Shown: positions 34,409-42,782 of the stretch, piece by piece
Layout of the letters: the number at the start of each line of letters is the position of its first letter
How positions within the stretch are numbered: the first letter of the stretch is position 1
DNA from: Amorphus orientalis
GTDB lineage: Bacteria > Pseudomonadota > Alphaproteobacteria > Rhizobiales > Amorphaceae
Direction of reading: 5' to 3'
DNA length: 64,000 bases
Assembly (NCBI RefSeq): GCF_030814015.1
Contig: NZ_JAUSUL010000002.1
Span: forward strand, 868,001-932,000
The notes under the pieces: generated by a model
Databases searched by the model: none
The model's input: only the letters and a program-made list of their open reading frames with translations
What the model was told of the DNA's origin: nothing
Made by a program: the position numbers and the translations under genes

Positions 34409-37400
34409 TGTCGATTTCCGATCTCGCCATCCGCCGGCCGGTTCTGGCCGCGGTCGTCAGCCTTCTGATCGTGGTGTTCGGCATCGGCGCGATGATGCAG
34501 ATCCCCGTGCGCGAGCTTCCGGATATCGACACCGCGGTGGTGACCGTTCGCACCGACTACACCGGCGCGGCGCCTGAAATCGTGGATTCCGACATCACCG
34601 AAGTGATCGAAGGTTCGGTCGCGGGCATCGCCGGCGTCGACACGATCTCCTCGTCCAGCCGGCGCGGCCAGAGCCGTGTCCGGGTCGAGTTCGACATCGG
34701 CCGCGACATCGACGAAGCCGCCAACGACGTGCGCGACGCCGTGGCGCGCGTCCGCGCCGACCTCCCCGACGATGCCGACGAGCCTCAGGTGGTCAAAAGC
34801 GACGCCGACGGCGATCCGGTCATGCGGCTGGCCGTCACCAGTAACCGGATGAACGCCGCGGAAATGACCGACTATGTCGACCGCTACGTTCTCGACCGGC
34901 TGGCGACCGTGCCGGGCGTCGCGTCGATCGACATGTACGGAGATCGTCCGTTCGCCGTGCGGGTCTGGCTGGACCGACGGGCCATGGCCGCGCGCAATCT
35001 GACCGTCGCCGATATCGATGCCGCGCTCAAACGCGCCAATGTCGAGCTGCCGGCTGGCGAGATCGAGACGGCTTCGCGCCAGTTCACGGTCCGGCTCGAC
35101 AGCCGCATCCCCACCGTCGAGGCGTTCCGGGACGTGGTGGTGGACCGGGTCGCAGGCTATCCGATCCGTCTGGACGACGTCGCCCGGGTCGTGGCCGGCG
35201 TCGAAACCGATGACAGCATCGTACGGAACAATGGCGAGACAGCCGTCGGACTGGCCGTCGTGCGGCAGAGCCAGTCGAACACCATCGCCATCTCCAACGG
35301 CATCCGCGCGGAGATCGAGGCGCTCCGGCCAACTCTTCCGGACGGCATGAATATCGAGGTGTCTTCGGACGACGCGATATTCGTCGCCGCCTCCATCCGC
35401 GAAGTGGTCACCGCGCTGGGAATCTCGCTCGTCCTGGTGGTCTTCGTGATCCTGGTCTTCCTGATGTCCTGGCGGGCGACGCTCGTGCCGGCCATCACCA
35501 TCCCGATCGCCCTCATCGGCACCTTTATCCTGATCGGCGCGCTCGGCTTTTCCATCAACGTCCTGACCCTGCTGGCATTGCTCCTGGCGATCGGTCTTGT
35601 CGTGGACGACGCCATCGTGGTGCTGGAAAACATCGAACGGCGCATCGGTATGGGCGAGAGCCCGCTGGTGGCCGCCACGCTCGGAACGCGGCAGGTGACG
35701 TTCGCCGTCATCGCCACGTCGCTCACCCTGGTTGCCGTCTTCGTGCCGCTCTCCTTCCTGCAGGGCCAGGTCGGCAAGCTGTTCGTCGAGTTCGGTCTCG
35801 TGATGTCTGGGGCGGTGCTGATCTCTACCTTCGTGGCGCTGACCGCCTGTCCGGCGCTTGCGTCCCGTGTTCTGAAAGCGCGGCGCGGCGCCACCAGCCC
35901 GAATGGCGCGAACGAACCCGCGGCGGAACCGAAGGTCCTGGCAGCCTTCCGCCAGTTCCTGACCTTCTGTCTGCGGATCCCGCTGGTCGTCATTGCTGTT
36001 GCGCTGGCCGTCGCCGGACTGGGCGCAGTCGTCTTTCTCTCGCTTCCCCAGGAGCTGACGCCCAGCGAGGACCGGGGCGTGGTGTTCGTTCCCCTGTCCG
36101 CCCCGCAGGGCAGCACCATCGAGTTCACCGACCAGGCCGCGCAACAGGTGGAGAAAATCGTCCAGCCGCTGAAGGACACCGGGGATGTGGAGACCATCTT
36201 CACCTACACCGGCAGCTGGAACCGGCCCCATCGCGCCTTCGTGGTGCTTCGGCTGGCCGACTGGAGCGAGCGCGAGAAAAGCCACCAGGACGTGGTCCGG
36301 GCGATGGCGAGGGAAATGGGATCCGTGACGTCGGCGCGCGGCTTCCCTGTGGCGCCCGCCGGGCTCGGACTGCGCGGCAGCCGGACCCCGCTCAGGATTG
36401 TGGTCTCGGGTCCGGATTTCGACAGCGTCAAGCTGTGGGCCAACCAGCTCCTCGAACGGGCCGAACAGAATCCGGGCCTGCGCAATCTGGAGCTGGACTA
36501 CGAAGAGAACCAGCCGCAGTTCAACGTGTCCGTCGACCGGATGCGCGCGGACGACCTGGGCGTCTCCGTCGAGACGATCGCAAGCACGCTCCAGACCCTG
36601 CTCGCCTCGCGCCAGGCCACGACCTTCGTCCACCGCGGCCGCGAGTACCCGGTCCTGCTCCAGGCCGCCGAGACGGACCGGAGTTCCGCCGCCGACATCG
36701 ATTTCATCTTCATTCGGGCCGGCGACGGGGAATCCCTCGTACCGCTCTCCGCGCTGGTCGATGTCGGCGAAGGTGCGGCGGCGTCCGAGCTCAACCGCTA
36801 CAACCGCCTCCCCTCCATCCAGATCGAAGGCGCGCTCGCGGAGGGCTATTCCCTGGGCGAAGCCATCACCTTCATGGAGGAAGCGGCCGCCGAAACGCTG
36901 CCGGCGGAAGCGCGCATCGGGCTTGCCGGCCAGTCGCAGCAGTTCAAGGAGACCTCCAGCGGTGTCCTCTTCACCTTCGCCCTGGCCCTTCTGATCGTGT
37001 TTCTCGTGCTGGCGGCCCAGTTCGAGAGCTTCGTCCATCCCTTCGTGATCATGCTGACGGTTCCGCTCGGGGTGGCGGGAGCCGTGTTCTCGCTGTCGCT
37101 GGCGGGCCTCAGCCTGAACATCTACAGCCAGATCGGCATGATCCTGCTGATCGGACTGATGGCGAAGAACGGCATCCTGATCGTCGAATTCGCCAACCAG
37201 CTGCGCGACGAAGGAATGTCCGTGCGCGACGCGGTCGTCGAAGCGACCACGCTGCGGCTGCGTCCGATCGTCATGACGGTGGTATCAACCGTGTTCGGCG
37301 CGATTCCGCTGATCCTCGCCACCGGCGCCGGGGCCGAAAGCCGCGTCGCGATCGGCACCGTGATCGCCGGCGGCCTGCTGGTCGCGGGCGTTCTCACGCT

Positions 37401-37527
37401 GCTGCTGACCCCGGTCCTTTACGACCTCCTCGCCCGGTTCACCCGTCCGCGCTCGGCGACCGAGAAGGCGCTGGAGGCGGAACTGGCGGAGATCGAGCGG
37501 GGCCGGTCGGCCGGTACACAAGCCTGA
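34408..37527 (+). CDS. RND-family efflux pump inner-membrane transporter
   Basis: 1,039 residues with the AcrB-like layout: helix 1 near the start (IRRPVLAAVVSLLIVVFGIGAM), a large periplasmic loop, helices 2-6, a second periplasmic loop, and helices 8-12. The proton-relay Asp pair is in AIGLVVDDAIVVLENIERR of helix 4, and helix 10-11 has LIGLMAKNGILIVEFANQL. It exports hydrophobic compounds with the upstream fusion protein. The sequence is of the MexF/MdtB-like multidrug branch rather than the heavy-metal CusA branch; substrates are unknown. Confidence 0.96.
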   Translation: MSISDLAIRRPVLAAVVSLLIVVFGIGAMMQIPVRELPDIDTAVVTVRTDYTGAAPEIVDSDITEVIEGSVAGIAGVDTISSSSRRGQSRVRVEFDIGRDIDEAANDVRDAVARVRADLPDDADEPQVVKSDADGDPVMRLAVTSNRMNAAEMTDYVDRYVLDRLATVPGVASIDMYGDRPFAVRVWLDRRAMAARNLTVADIDAALKRANVELPAGEIETASRQFTVRLDSRIPTVEAFRDVVVDRVAGYPIRLDDVARVVAGVETDDSIVRNNGETAVGLAVVRQSQSNTIAISNGIRAEIEALRPTLPDGMNIEVSSDDAIFVAASIREVVTALGISLVLVVFVILVFLMSWRATLVPAITIPIALIGTFILIGALGFSINVLTLLALLLAIGLVVDDAIVVLENIERRIGMGESPLVAATLGTRQVTFAVIATSLTLVAVFVPLSFLQGQVGKLFVEFGLVMSGAVLISTFVALTACPALASRVLKARRGATSPNGANEPAAEPKVLAAFRQFLTFCLRIPLVVIAVALAVAGLGAVVFLSLPQELTPSEDRGVVFVPLSAPQGSTIEFTDQAAQQVEKIVQPLKDTGDVETIFTYTGSWNRPHRAFVVLRLADWSEREKSHQDVVRAMAREMGSVTSARGFPVAPAGLGLRGSRTPLRIVVSGPDFDSVKLWANQLLERAEQNPGLRNLELDYEENQPQFNVSVDRMRADDLGVSVETIASTLQTLLASRQATTFVHRGREYPVLLQAAETDRSSAADIDFIFIRAGDGESLVPLSALVDVGEGAAASELNRYNRLPSIQIEGALAEGYSLGEAITFMEEAAAETLPAEARIGLAGQSQQFKETSSGVLFTFALALLIVFLVLAAQFESFVHPFVIMLTVPLGVAGAVFSLSLAGLSLNIYSQIGMILLIGLMAKNGILIVEFANQLRDEGMSVRDAVVEATTLRLRPIVMTVVSTVFGAIPLILATGAGAESRVAIGTVIAGGLLVAGVLTLLLTPVLYDLLARFTRPRSATEKALEAELAEIERGRSAGTQA

Positions 37528-37578
37528 CGCCACGAGCCGGCAGCGGCCTCGCTCAGGCACGCATACGTCGCGACAACC

Positions 37579-38595
37579 CTACGGATTGGCCCGGCGTCGG
37601 CGCAGCGGCCACGTCGGTTCGCGGAAATGATCCGTCAGCGTGTCGGCGACGCCGAGGATCAGGGCGAACAGCGCCATTCGCACCGGCACGCCGTTGTCGG
37701 TCTGGCGGAAGATGGCCAGGTTCGGGAGACCGTCCAGATCCGTGGACAGCTCTCCGAAGACCTCGTCTCGCGGCAGCGGATGCAGGATCACCGCGTGCTC
37801 GGGTGCGTGACGACGGAAGCTCGCGGCGTCGAGGCGAAGGCGCTCGGCGGCTTCGCGGACCTGCGGATCGATCTGGAAACGCTCGCTCTGATAGCGCGTG
37901 GCGTAGACGACGTCGGCGCCGGCCAGCCCCTCGTCCAGCGTCCGGAAGACCTTGACCTGATGGCCGCGGTTGCGGGCGATGTCGGCGTACTGATCCGGCA
38001 TGGACAGGGCCTCGGGCGAGACCAGATGGAAGGTCAGGCCTTCGAACACCGACATCAACGCGATCAGGGAATGGGTCGTCCGGCCGTAGCGCAGATCGCC
38101 GAGGATGACGATCGTCGCACCGTCGATGGTTCTGCCCGACGCCTTCAGCTCCTTGGAGATCGTGAAGAAGTCGGTGAGCGCCTGGGTCGGGTGCTCCGCC
38201 TCCCCGTCCCCGCCGTTGATGACAGGCACGAGGGCGCCGCCGGCGATGATGCGGGCCGCCTCCGGCGTCGGATGCCGGACCACGATCACGTCGGCGTAAC
38301 CGGAGACCACCCGCGCCGTGTCGTAGAGCGACTCGCCCTTCACGATGGCCGTCGTTTCGAGACCTGAAGTGTCGAGGACCGTGCCGCCGAGCCGCGAGAA
38401 GGCGGTTCCGAAGGAAATCCGGGTGCGGGTGCTGGGCTCGAAGAACAGGTTCGCCATTACCGCGCCTTCCAGGGCCCGGCAGACGACTTCGCCGCGAGCC
38501 ACCGGCTCTAGGGCTTCGGCGACCTTGGTCAGCCGGGTCAGGTCGTCCCGGTCGAACTGGCGGGCGGATAGAACGTCGTAACCGAGATCGAGCAT
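37579..38595 (-). CDS. pyrB: Aspartate carbamoyltransferase catalytic chain
   Basis: 338 residues. The carbamoyl-phosphate site is FFEPSTRTRISF, and the aspartate side has HPTQALTDFFTI, LGDLRYGRTTHSL and HPLPRDEVFGEL. The HPLPR loop and RYQSERF fit aspartate rather than ornithine carbamoyltransferase. It makes N-carbamoylaspartate in pyrimidine synthesis. Neither pyrC nor pyrI is adjacent, so it may be a second copy or an orphan; this cannot be told from the window. Its ribosome-binding site lies in a 13-bp hairpin only 3 bases before the ATG. Confidence 0.92.
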   Translation of the reverse strand: MLDLGYDVLSARQFDRDDLTRLTKVAEALEPVARGEVVCRALEGAVMANLFFEPSTRTRISFGTAFSRLGGTVLDTSGLETTAIVKGESLYDTARVVSGYADVIVVRHPTPEAARIIAGGALVPVINGGDGEAEHPTQALTDFFTISKELKASGRTIDGATIVILGDLRYGRTTHSLIALMSVFEGLTFHLVSPEALSMPDQYADIARNRGHQVKVFRTLDEGLAGADVVYATRYQSERFQIDPQVREAAERLRLDAASFRRHAPEHAVILHPLPRDEVFGELSTDLDGLPNLAIFRQTDNGVPVRMALFALILGVADTLTDHFREPTWPLRRRRANP

Positions 38596-38598
38596 GAG

Positions 38599-38644
38599 GC
38601 CTCCGAAGGCGGTGCGGCGAGCCCGTCGGGTCGCCTTCGGAGGC
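38599..38644 (-). promoter_or_regulatory. Hairpin covering the pyrB Shine-Dalgarno sequence
   Basis: On the minus strand, GCCTCCGAAGGCG pairs perfectly with CGCCTTCGGAGGC (13 bp, 20-base loop). The 3' arm contains GGAGG and ends 3 bases before the pyrB ATG, so folding would hide the ribosome-binding site. There is no T run, so it is unlikely to be only a terminator. Confidence 0.6.
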
Positions 38645-38720
38645 GGACACTGCCGCGAAACCGGCGGCCGATCAACGCGTTCGGCAGCCGGATGATCGAT
38701 TACCCACGATCAATCGACCA

Positions 38721-38742
38721 GGCCCGGGCCGGAGCCCGGACC
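38721..38742 (-). terminator. Hairpin after the cellulase gene
   Basis: Reading the minus strand, GGTCCGGGC pairs with GCCCGGGCC (one wobble, loop TCCG) about 14 bases after the cellulase stop. No T run follows; a Rho-independent function is uncertain. Confidence 0.35.
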
Positions 38743-38756
38743 AGCTGGACGCATCC

Positions 38757-41700
38757 TCAGACCAGGAACTCCGCGTCCGCATTGCGCAGAAGCGCGTCGA
38801 GGTCGAAGTTGCCCTCGTCGGAGATGAAGCCGAACGTGACCTCCTGCCCCGGGGCGATCGATCCGTTCCAGTCGGCGTTCGCGATCGCGTAGCGGTCGCC
38901 ATCGGTCTCCACGATCCCGCCGTTCCAGATCTGGGTGATCTCGAACGGAAGATCGATGCCGAGCTGCCATCCGTCGATGGCGGTATCGCCCTCGTTGGTG
39001 ATGGCGATCTCGTATTGAGCCCCGCTGCCCCAGTCGTTGACGACCTTGAGATCGAAAGCGAGGGCCTCGCTGCCGTCGTCGGACGGGTCGGGATCGACGG
39101 GATCCGGGTCGACCGGATCCGGATCGCTCCCGTCGTCGTTGTCGAGGATCGTCGCCGTGGCGAGCAGATCGTCTCCGAACGGATTGGTCACCGAGAGCGA
39201 GAAGCTCTCGTCACCCTCGACGGCGCTGTCATCCAGGATCGCAATCGTGACGGTCTTCTCCGTCTCGCCGGGCTGGAAGACCAACTCGCCGGAGGCCGCC
39301 TCGAAGTCCTCGCCGCCTGTGGCCGTGCCGTCCACCGTCTCGTAGGCGATCGCGACGGCCGTGTCCTGAGCCTGATCAAGGGAGACGGTGAAGGTGACCG
39401 TTGCGGGTCCGCCCTCGCCTCCCGTGGTGTCGTCCATCAGCGGTTCGAGCTGAGCGATCGCGTTCTGGCGGACGGTGGTCCAGTCGTCGTTCAGGATGCC
39501 GCCGGTGTCGCCGGAATTCGGGTTCCAGGACCACCAGGCCCAGCTGATGCCCGATTCGCCCGGCTGCAGGTCGCTCGTTCCGTCGAGGTCGTAGTCCCCG
39601 TTCAGATACTGCACGATCGCGTCGGCCCATTCCCGGTCGATATCGGTCTCAAGACGCGAACCGAACTCGCCGATCAGCACCGGGGCGATCCCCTGCTCGT
39701 GGATGTATCCCCAGTTCTCGGAGAAGACGTCCGCCAGGTTCGAGCCGTCGTGGAACCAGGGCTGGTCGTAGACGGACGCCGGATAGTCGTGCGCGGAGTA
39801 GACCAGCTTGCCGTCCTGGGCGAGATCGATCGGACGATCGGCCACGCCCTGAAGGTTGCCGCCCCACCAGTAATTGTCGCCCTGATATTCGGCGACGCCC
39901 TCGACGACGATCAGCCAGTCGGGATTGACCGCATGGATCGCGTTGCCGGCGGCTTCGGCCGCGGCCGCCCAGTCCGTCGGGCCGCCTCCACCCCAGGTAC
40001 CGTTGTGGGGCTCGTTGTGCAGGTCGGCGCCGATCACCGTGTCGTCGCCGGCATAGCGCTCGGCGAGCTGGGTCCAGTGGTCGATCCAGTCCTCTTCACT
40101 GTACTCGTCCGTGTACCAGAGTCCGTTGCCCTGGGCCCCGTCACCGGCCGTCACCCGATGGTGGTCGAGCAGGATCTTCAGGCCGATGTCGCCGGCGTAG
40201 TCGACGATCTTGTCCATGATCTCCATCCCGGAAAGGCCGGCGAGATCCGGGTTCTTGGCGAAGTCGATGCCGCTCGGCGAGCCGCCGGTCGCGACCAGCT
40301 CGCCGGAGAACGGAAGGCGGATGGCGTTGAAGCCCTCCTCCTTCATCTGGTCCATCATGTCCTGCCAGTTGCGGGCCCACAGGCCGTGCGGAGCGGACAG
40401 GTCCGTCTCCATGCCGAACCAGTTCACGGCACGGATCTCGACCTCGTTGCCGGCACTGTCGATGATCGCGTTGCCGCTGGTGGACAGCGGTCCATCGGCG
40501 AAGACGGACGATCCGCCGCCGCCGGTCGCACCTTCACCGACCTCGCCGCCGGAGACCGACAGCACCGGCGGTTCCGGCGGCGCCACGTCGTCGCTGGTGA
40601 CGGTCGCAGTCGCCGATCCGTCCGCGATCGTGGCTCCGGTGGCGCCAGTGAACTCCACGGTGAAGGTCTCCGGGTCCTCGACGTCCATGTCGTCGATGAG
40701 ATCGATCTCGACCATGCCTTCGAGAGCCCCTGCGGGGATCACGATGCTGCCGCTGGCGGACACGAAGTCCGAGCCTGCCGTCGCCGAGCCGGCCTGGGTC
40801 GCGAAGCTGATCGTGACGTCGCTGTCTGCGGCTTCCGACAGCCGAACGGTGAAGGCGGCCGTCCCGTCTTGCTCTCCGACGGTAATGTCGGAGATCGACA
40901 CGTCCGGGAGGACCGGTTCGGGGTCGGTTCCGCCGTCGCCGCCGCCATACACGGCGTCGGAGCCGTTCAGGGTCACCTCGGAGAGCGCGGCCGGTGCGCC
41001 GGACGCCTGGAAGCCGAAGCCGATCTCCTGTCCGGCAGCGACCGACCCGTTGTAGCCGACATTCTCCACCACGTAGCGGTCGCCTTCGTGGGAGACGATG
41101 CGCCCGTTCCAGACGTTGGTGATCTCCGCGTCCAGAGTGAACGCGACCTGCCAGCCGTTGACGGCTCCATCAGGCGTGAAGCCCAGATCCGCCACGAAAC
41201 CGCCGGACCAGGATGAGCGCACCTCGTAGGAGAGATCGGCGTTGGAGGCGGCGTAGATCAGCTCACCGTCGGTCGGATCCGGAGCGGTTCCGCCATCGGT
41301 CTCGCCGCCGGTTTCCCCGCCCTCTCCGCTTCCATCGTCGTCGTTGAAGGCATCGGCGAGAACCTGTTCGACCTCGCTGCGTGCGGCGCTGTCGGCGAAC
41401 CGGATGCGGTCCCCGATCCCGTCGGCGAGCGCCTCGGCAGTCGGCATCATGATCGTGGCCGTGTAGCCGGTCGATCCGACTTCGAGGTTCAGGTAGCCGT
41501 TCTCGTCCACGAACGCGCTCAGATCATCGGCGTCGACATCCACGCGGACGTAATCGGCGTCATCGTGCAGGTGGACGTGATCCATTCCGGTCTTGCTGGC
41601 ATCCACGACGAGCGCGAGATCCGGGTCCGGCTCGGGATCTCCGCCATCGGTGCCGTCGCCGTCATAGCTGTCGAGAAAGGCGTTGAACCGCTCCTTCTGA

Positions 41701-42473
41701 AGCCGGCCGTCCTCCACCGCGTTGTCGCGCCGCCAGAGCTGATCGAGCCCCTCAAGGTCGGACGGTTCGACATTGGTGATGACCGTCTTGCCCCAGTCGT
41801 CGTTGTAGCCGCCCCAGCTGTCGCCGAAGTGCGAGATCGTCATCGTGCGGGCGGCATCGTCGTACTCGATCTTCATTTCGCGACCCGTGAAGGTCGTGAA
41901 GTTCAGCACGATGTCGCTGCCGTACTGGGCCTGCATCGCAGCGAAGTCATAGGTCGTGGTTTCGCCGGCGAGATGCGTCTGCATCGTGATGTGATTGTCC
42001 GGCGTCGTGCTTGCCGGGTCGAGCGAATAGACCGACGCGACCAGGTCGTCCTGGAAGTGGTTGTTCGTCGACGCCCAGCTCTGGATCAGCGTCGGCAGAT
42101 CGGCGGCATCGATGTCGGAGATGCTCGCGAGGGGCTCCTCGGCTTCCCAGATGCTGACCGGCATGACGTGCAGCGTGAAAAGCCCGTCCGGCTGTTCCTC
42201 CCAGAGGACGCAGTAATTGTGGGCGTTCATTTCCGTGACGTCGGATCCGTCGCGGAACCCGAAAACCAGAATGTCGGAGGCGGGGTCGTACGTGCTCAGA
42301 TCATCGGAGCCGACAACGAGGATGTCACCGCTCTGCGGACCGCTCCCTGCCGGCCAGTCCGCATTGCCGCCGGAGGCCCAGCTGCTTTGCGGCGCCACGG
42401 GGTAGCCCAGTCCATAAGGGTTGAAATAGTCCGGGGTATCCCCGTCGAAATCAGTCCAGTTCACGCTTGCCAT
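38757..42473 (-). CDS. Secreted multidomain cellulase: GH5 inserted in a Calx-beta domain, with two CBM2-like modules
   Basis: About 1,238 residues from ATG 42473; an ATG 7 codons upstream (42494) is an alternative, and positions here count from it. Residues 8-275 are an unrecognised acidic domain. Then come an Asp/Gly linker, a small beta domain (295-385), a CBM2-like module (410-500), a Calx-beta (530-636), and the first strand of another Calx-beta (643-655). A GH5 catalytic domain follows (665-1020; acid/base E828 in HNEPH, nucleophile E943 in IGEFGS), then the rest of the interrupted Calx-beta (1029-1122), a DPDPVDP linker and a second CBM2-like module (1142-1235). There is no Sec signal peptide and no RTX nonapeptide. 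The C-terminus ends AEFLV, as in type I substrates. It should cut beta-1,4-glucans outside the cell. Confidence 0.88.
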   Translation of the reverse strand: MASVNWTDFDGDTPDYFNPYGLGYPVAPQSSWASGGNADWPAGSGPQSGDILVVGSDDLSTYDPASDILVFGFRDGSDVTEMNAHNYCVLWEEQPDGLFTLHVMPVSIWEAEEPLASISDIDAADLPTLIQSWASTNNHFQDDLVASVYSLDPASTTPDNHITMQTHLAGETTTYDFAAMQAQYGSDIVLNFTTFTGREMKIEYDDAARTMTISHFGDSWGGYNDDWGKTVITNVEPSDLEGLDQLWRRDNAVEDGRLQKERFNAFLDSYDGDGTDGGDPEPDPDLALVVDASKTGMDHVHLHDDADYVRVDVDADDLSAFVDENGYLNLEVGSTGYTATIMMPTAEALADGIGDRIRFADSAARSEVEQVLADAFNDDDGSGEGGETGGETDGGTAPDPTDGELIYAASNADLSYEVRSSWSGGFVADLGFTPDGAVNGWQVAFTLDAEITNVWNGRIVSHEGDRYVVENVGYNGSVAAGQEIGFGFQASGAPAALSEVTLNGSDAVYGGGDGGTDPEPVLPDVSISDITVGEQDGTAAFTVRLSEAADSDVTISFATQAGSATAGSDFVSASGSIVIPAGALEGMVEIDLIDDMDVEDPETFTVEFTGATGATIADGSATATVTSDDVAPPEPPVLSVSGGEVGEGATGGGGSSVFADGPLSTSGNAIIDSAGNEVEIRAVNWFGMETDLSAPHGLWARNWQDMMDQMKEEGFNAIRLPFSGELVATGGSPSGIDFAKNPDLAGLSGMEIMDKIVDYAGDIGLKILLDHHRVTAGDGAQGNGLWYTDEYSEEDWIDHWTQLAERYAGDDTVIGADLHNEPHNGTWGGGGPTDWAAAAEAAGNAIHAVNPDWLIVVEGVAEYQGDNYWWGGNLQGVADRPIDLAQDGKLVYSAHDYPASVYDQPWFHDGSNLADVFSENWGYIHEQGIAPVLIGEFGSRLETDIDREWADAIVQYLNGDYDLDGTSDLQPGESGISWAWWSWNPNSGDTGGILNDDWTTVRQNAIAQLEPLMDDTTGGEGGPATVTFTVSLDQAQDTAVAIAYETVDGTATGGEDFEAASGELVFQPGETEKTVTIAILDDSAVEGDESFSLSVTNPFGDDLLATATILDNDDGSDPDPVDPDPVDPDPSDDGSEALAFDLKVVNDWGSGAQYEIAITNEGDTAIDGWQLGIDLPFEITQIWNGGIVETDGDRYAIANADWNGSIAPGQEVTFGFISDEGNFDLDALLRNADAEFLV

Positions 42474-42782
42474 GGTCGTACGTGGTGCCTCCATTCTTGC
42501 ACACCCGCAGGTCGCCGCCGCTTCATGCGGCGGCCGATTTCAGTTCGGTGGACCGGATGTCCGCCTGCTCGCGTCCTTCATGGCAGAAAGGCCGTATTTC
42601 GGACGCAATTCTCCTGTCCCGGGCCAGAATTGGTCTGGTCCCGGCTTGTTTTTACGATCCGACTACTGGATATCCGCTCCCGAAAGAGATCGCTTCATTG
42701 GTCTCGGATGAATCGAGACCTGTCGAATTCTCAGGGGATCGTTTCTCTGTGTCCCAATTGGGGCATCGTTGATCTCGAATGC
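42474..42782. other. Gap between the secretion genes and the cellulase gene
   Basis: 309 bp without a gene. An inverted repeat GGTCTCG-N7-CGAGACC lies at 42700-42720 (7-bp stem), 60 bp beyond the fusion-protein stop; it could end that unit or bind a regulator. On the minus strand GGAGG at about 42486-42490 is the likely ribosome-binding site for the cellulase ATG at 42473, at a rather long distance. No promoter stands out by eye. Confidence 0.45.

Noticed and set aside
34024-37038. A 1,004-residue minus-strand open frame
   Set aside because: Opposite the RND transporter; biased, repetitive composition and no domain.
39015-41216. A 733-residue plus-strand open frame
   Set aside because: Opposite the cellulase, whose catalytic motifs are clear; shadow frame.
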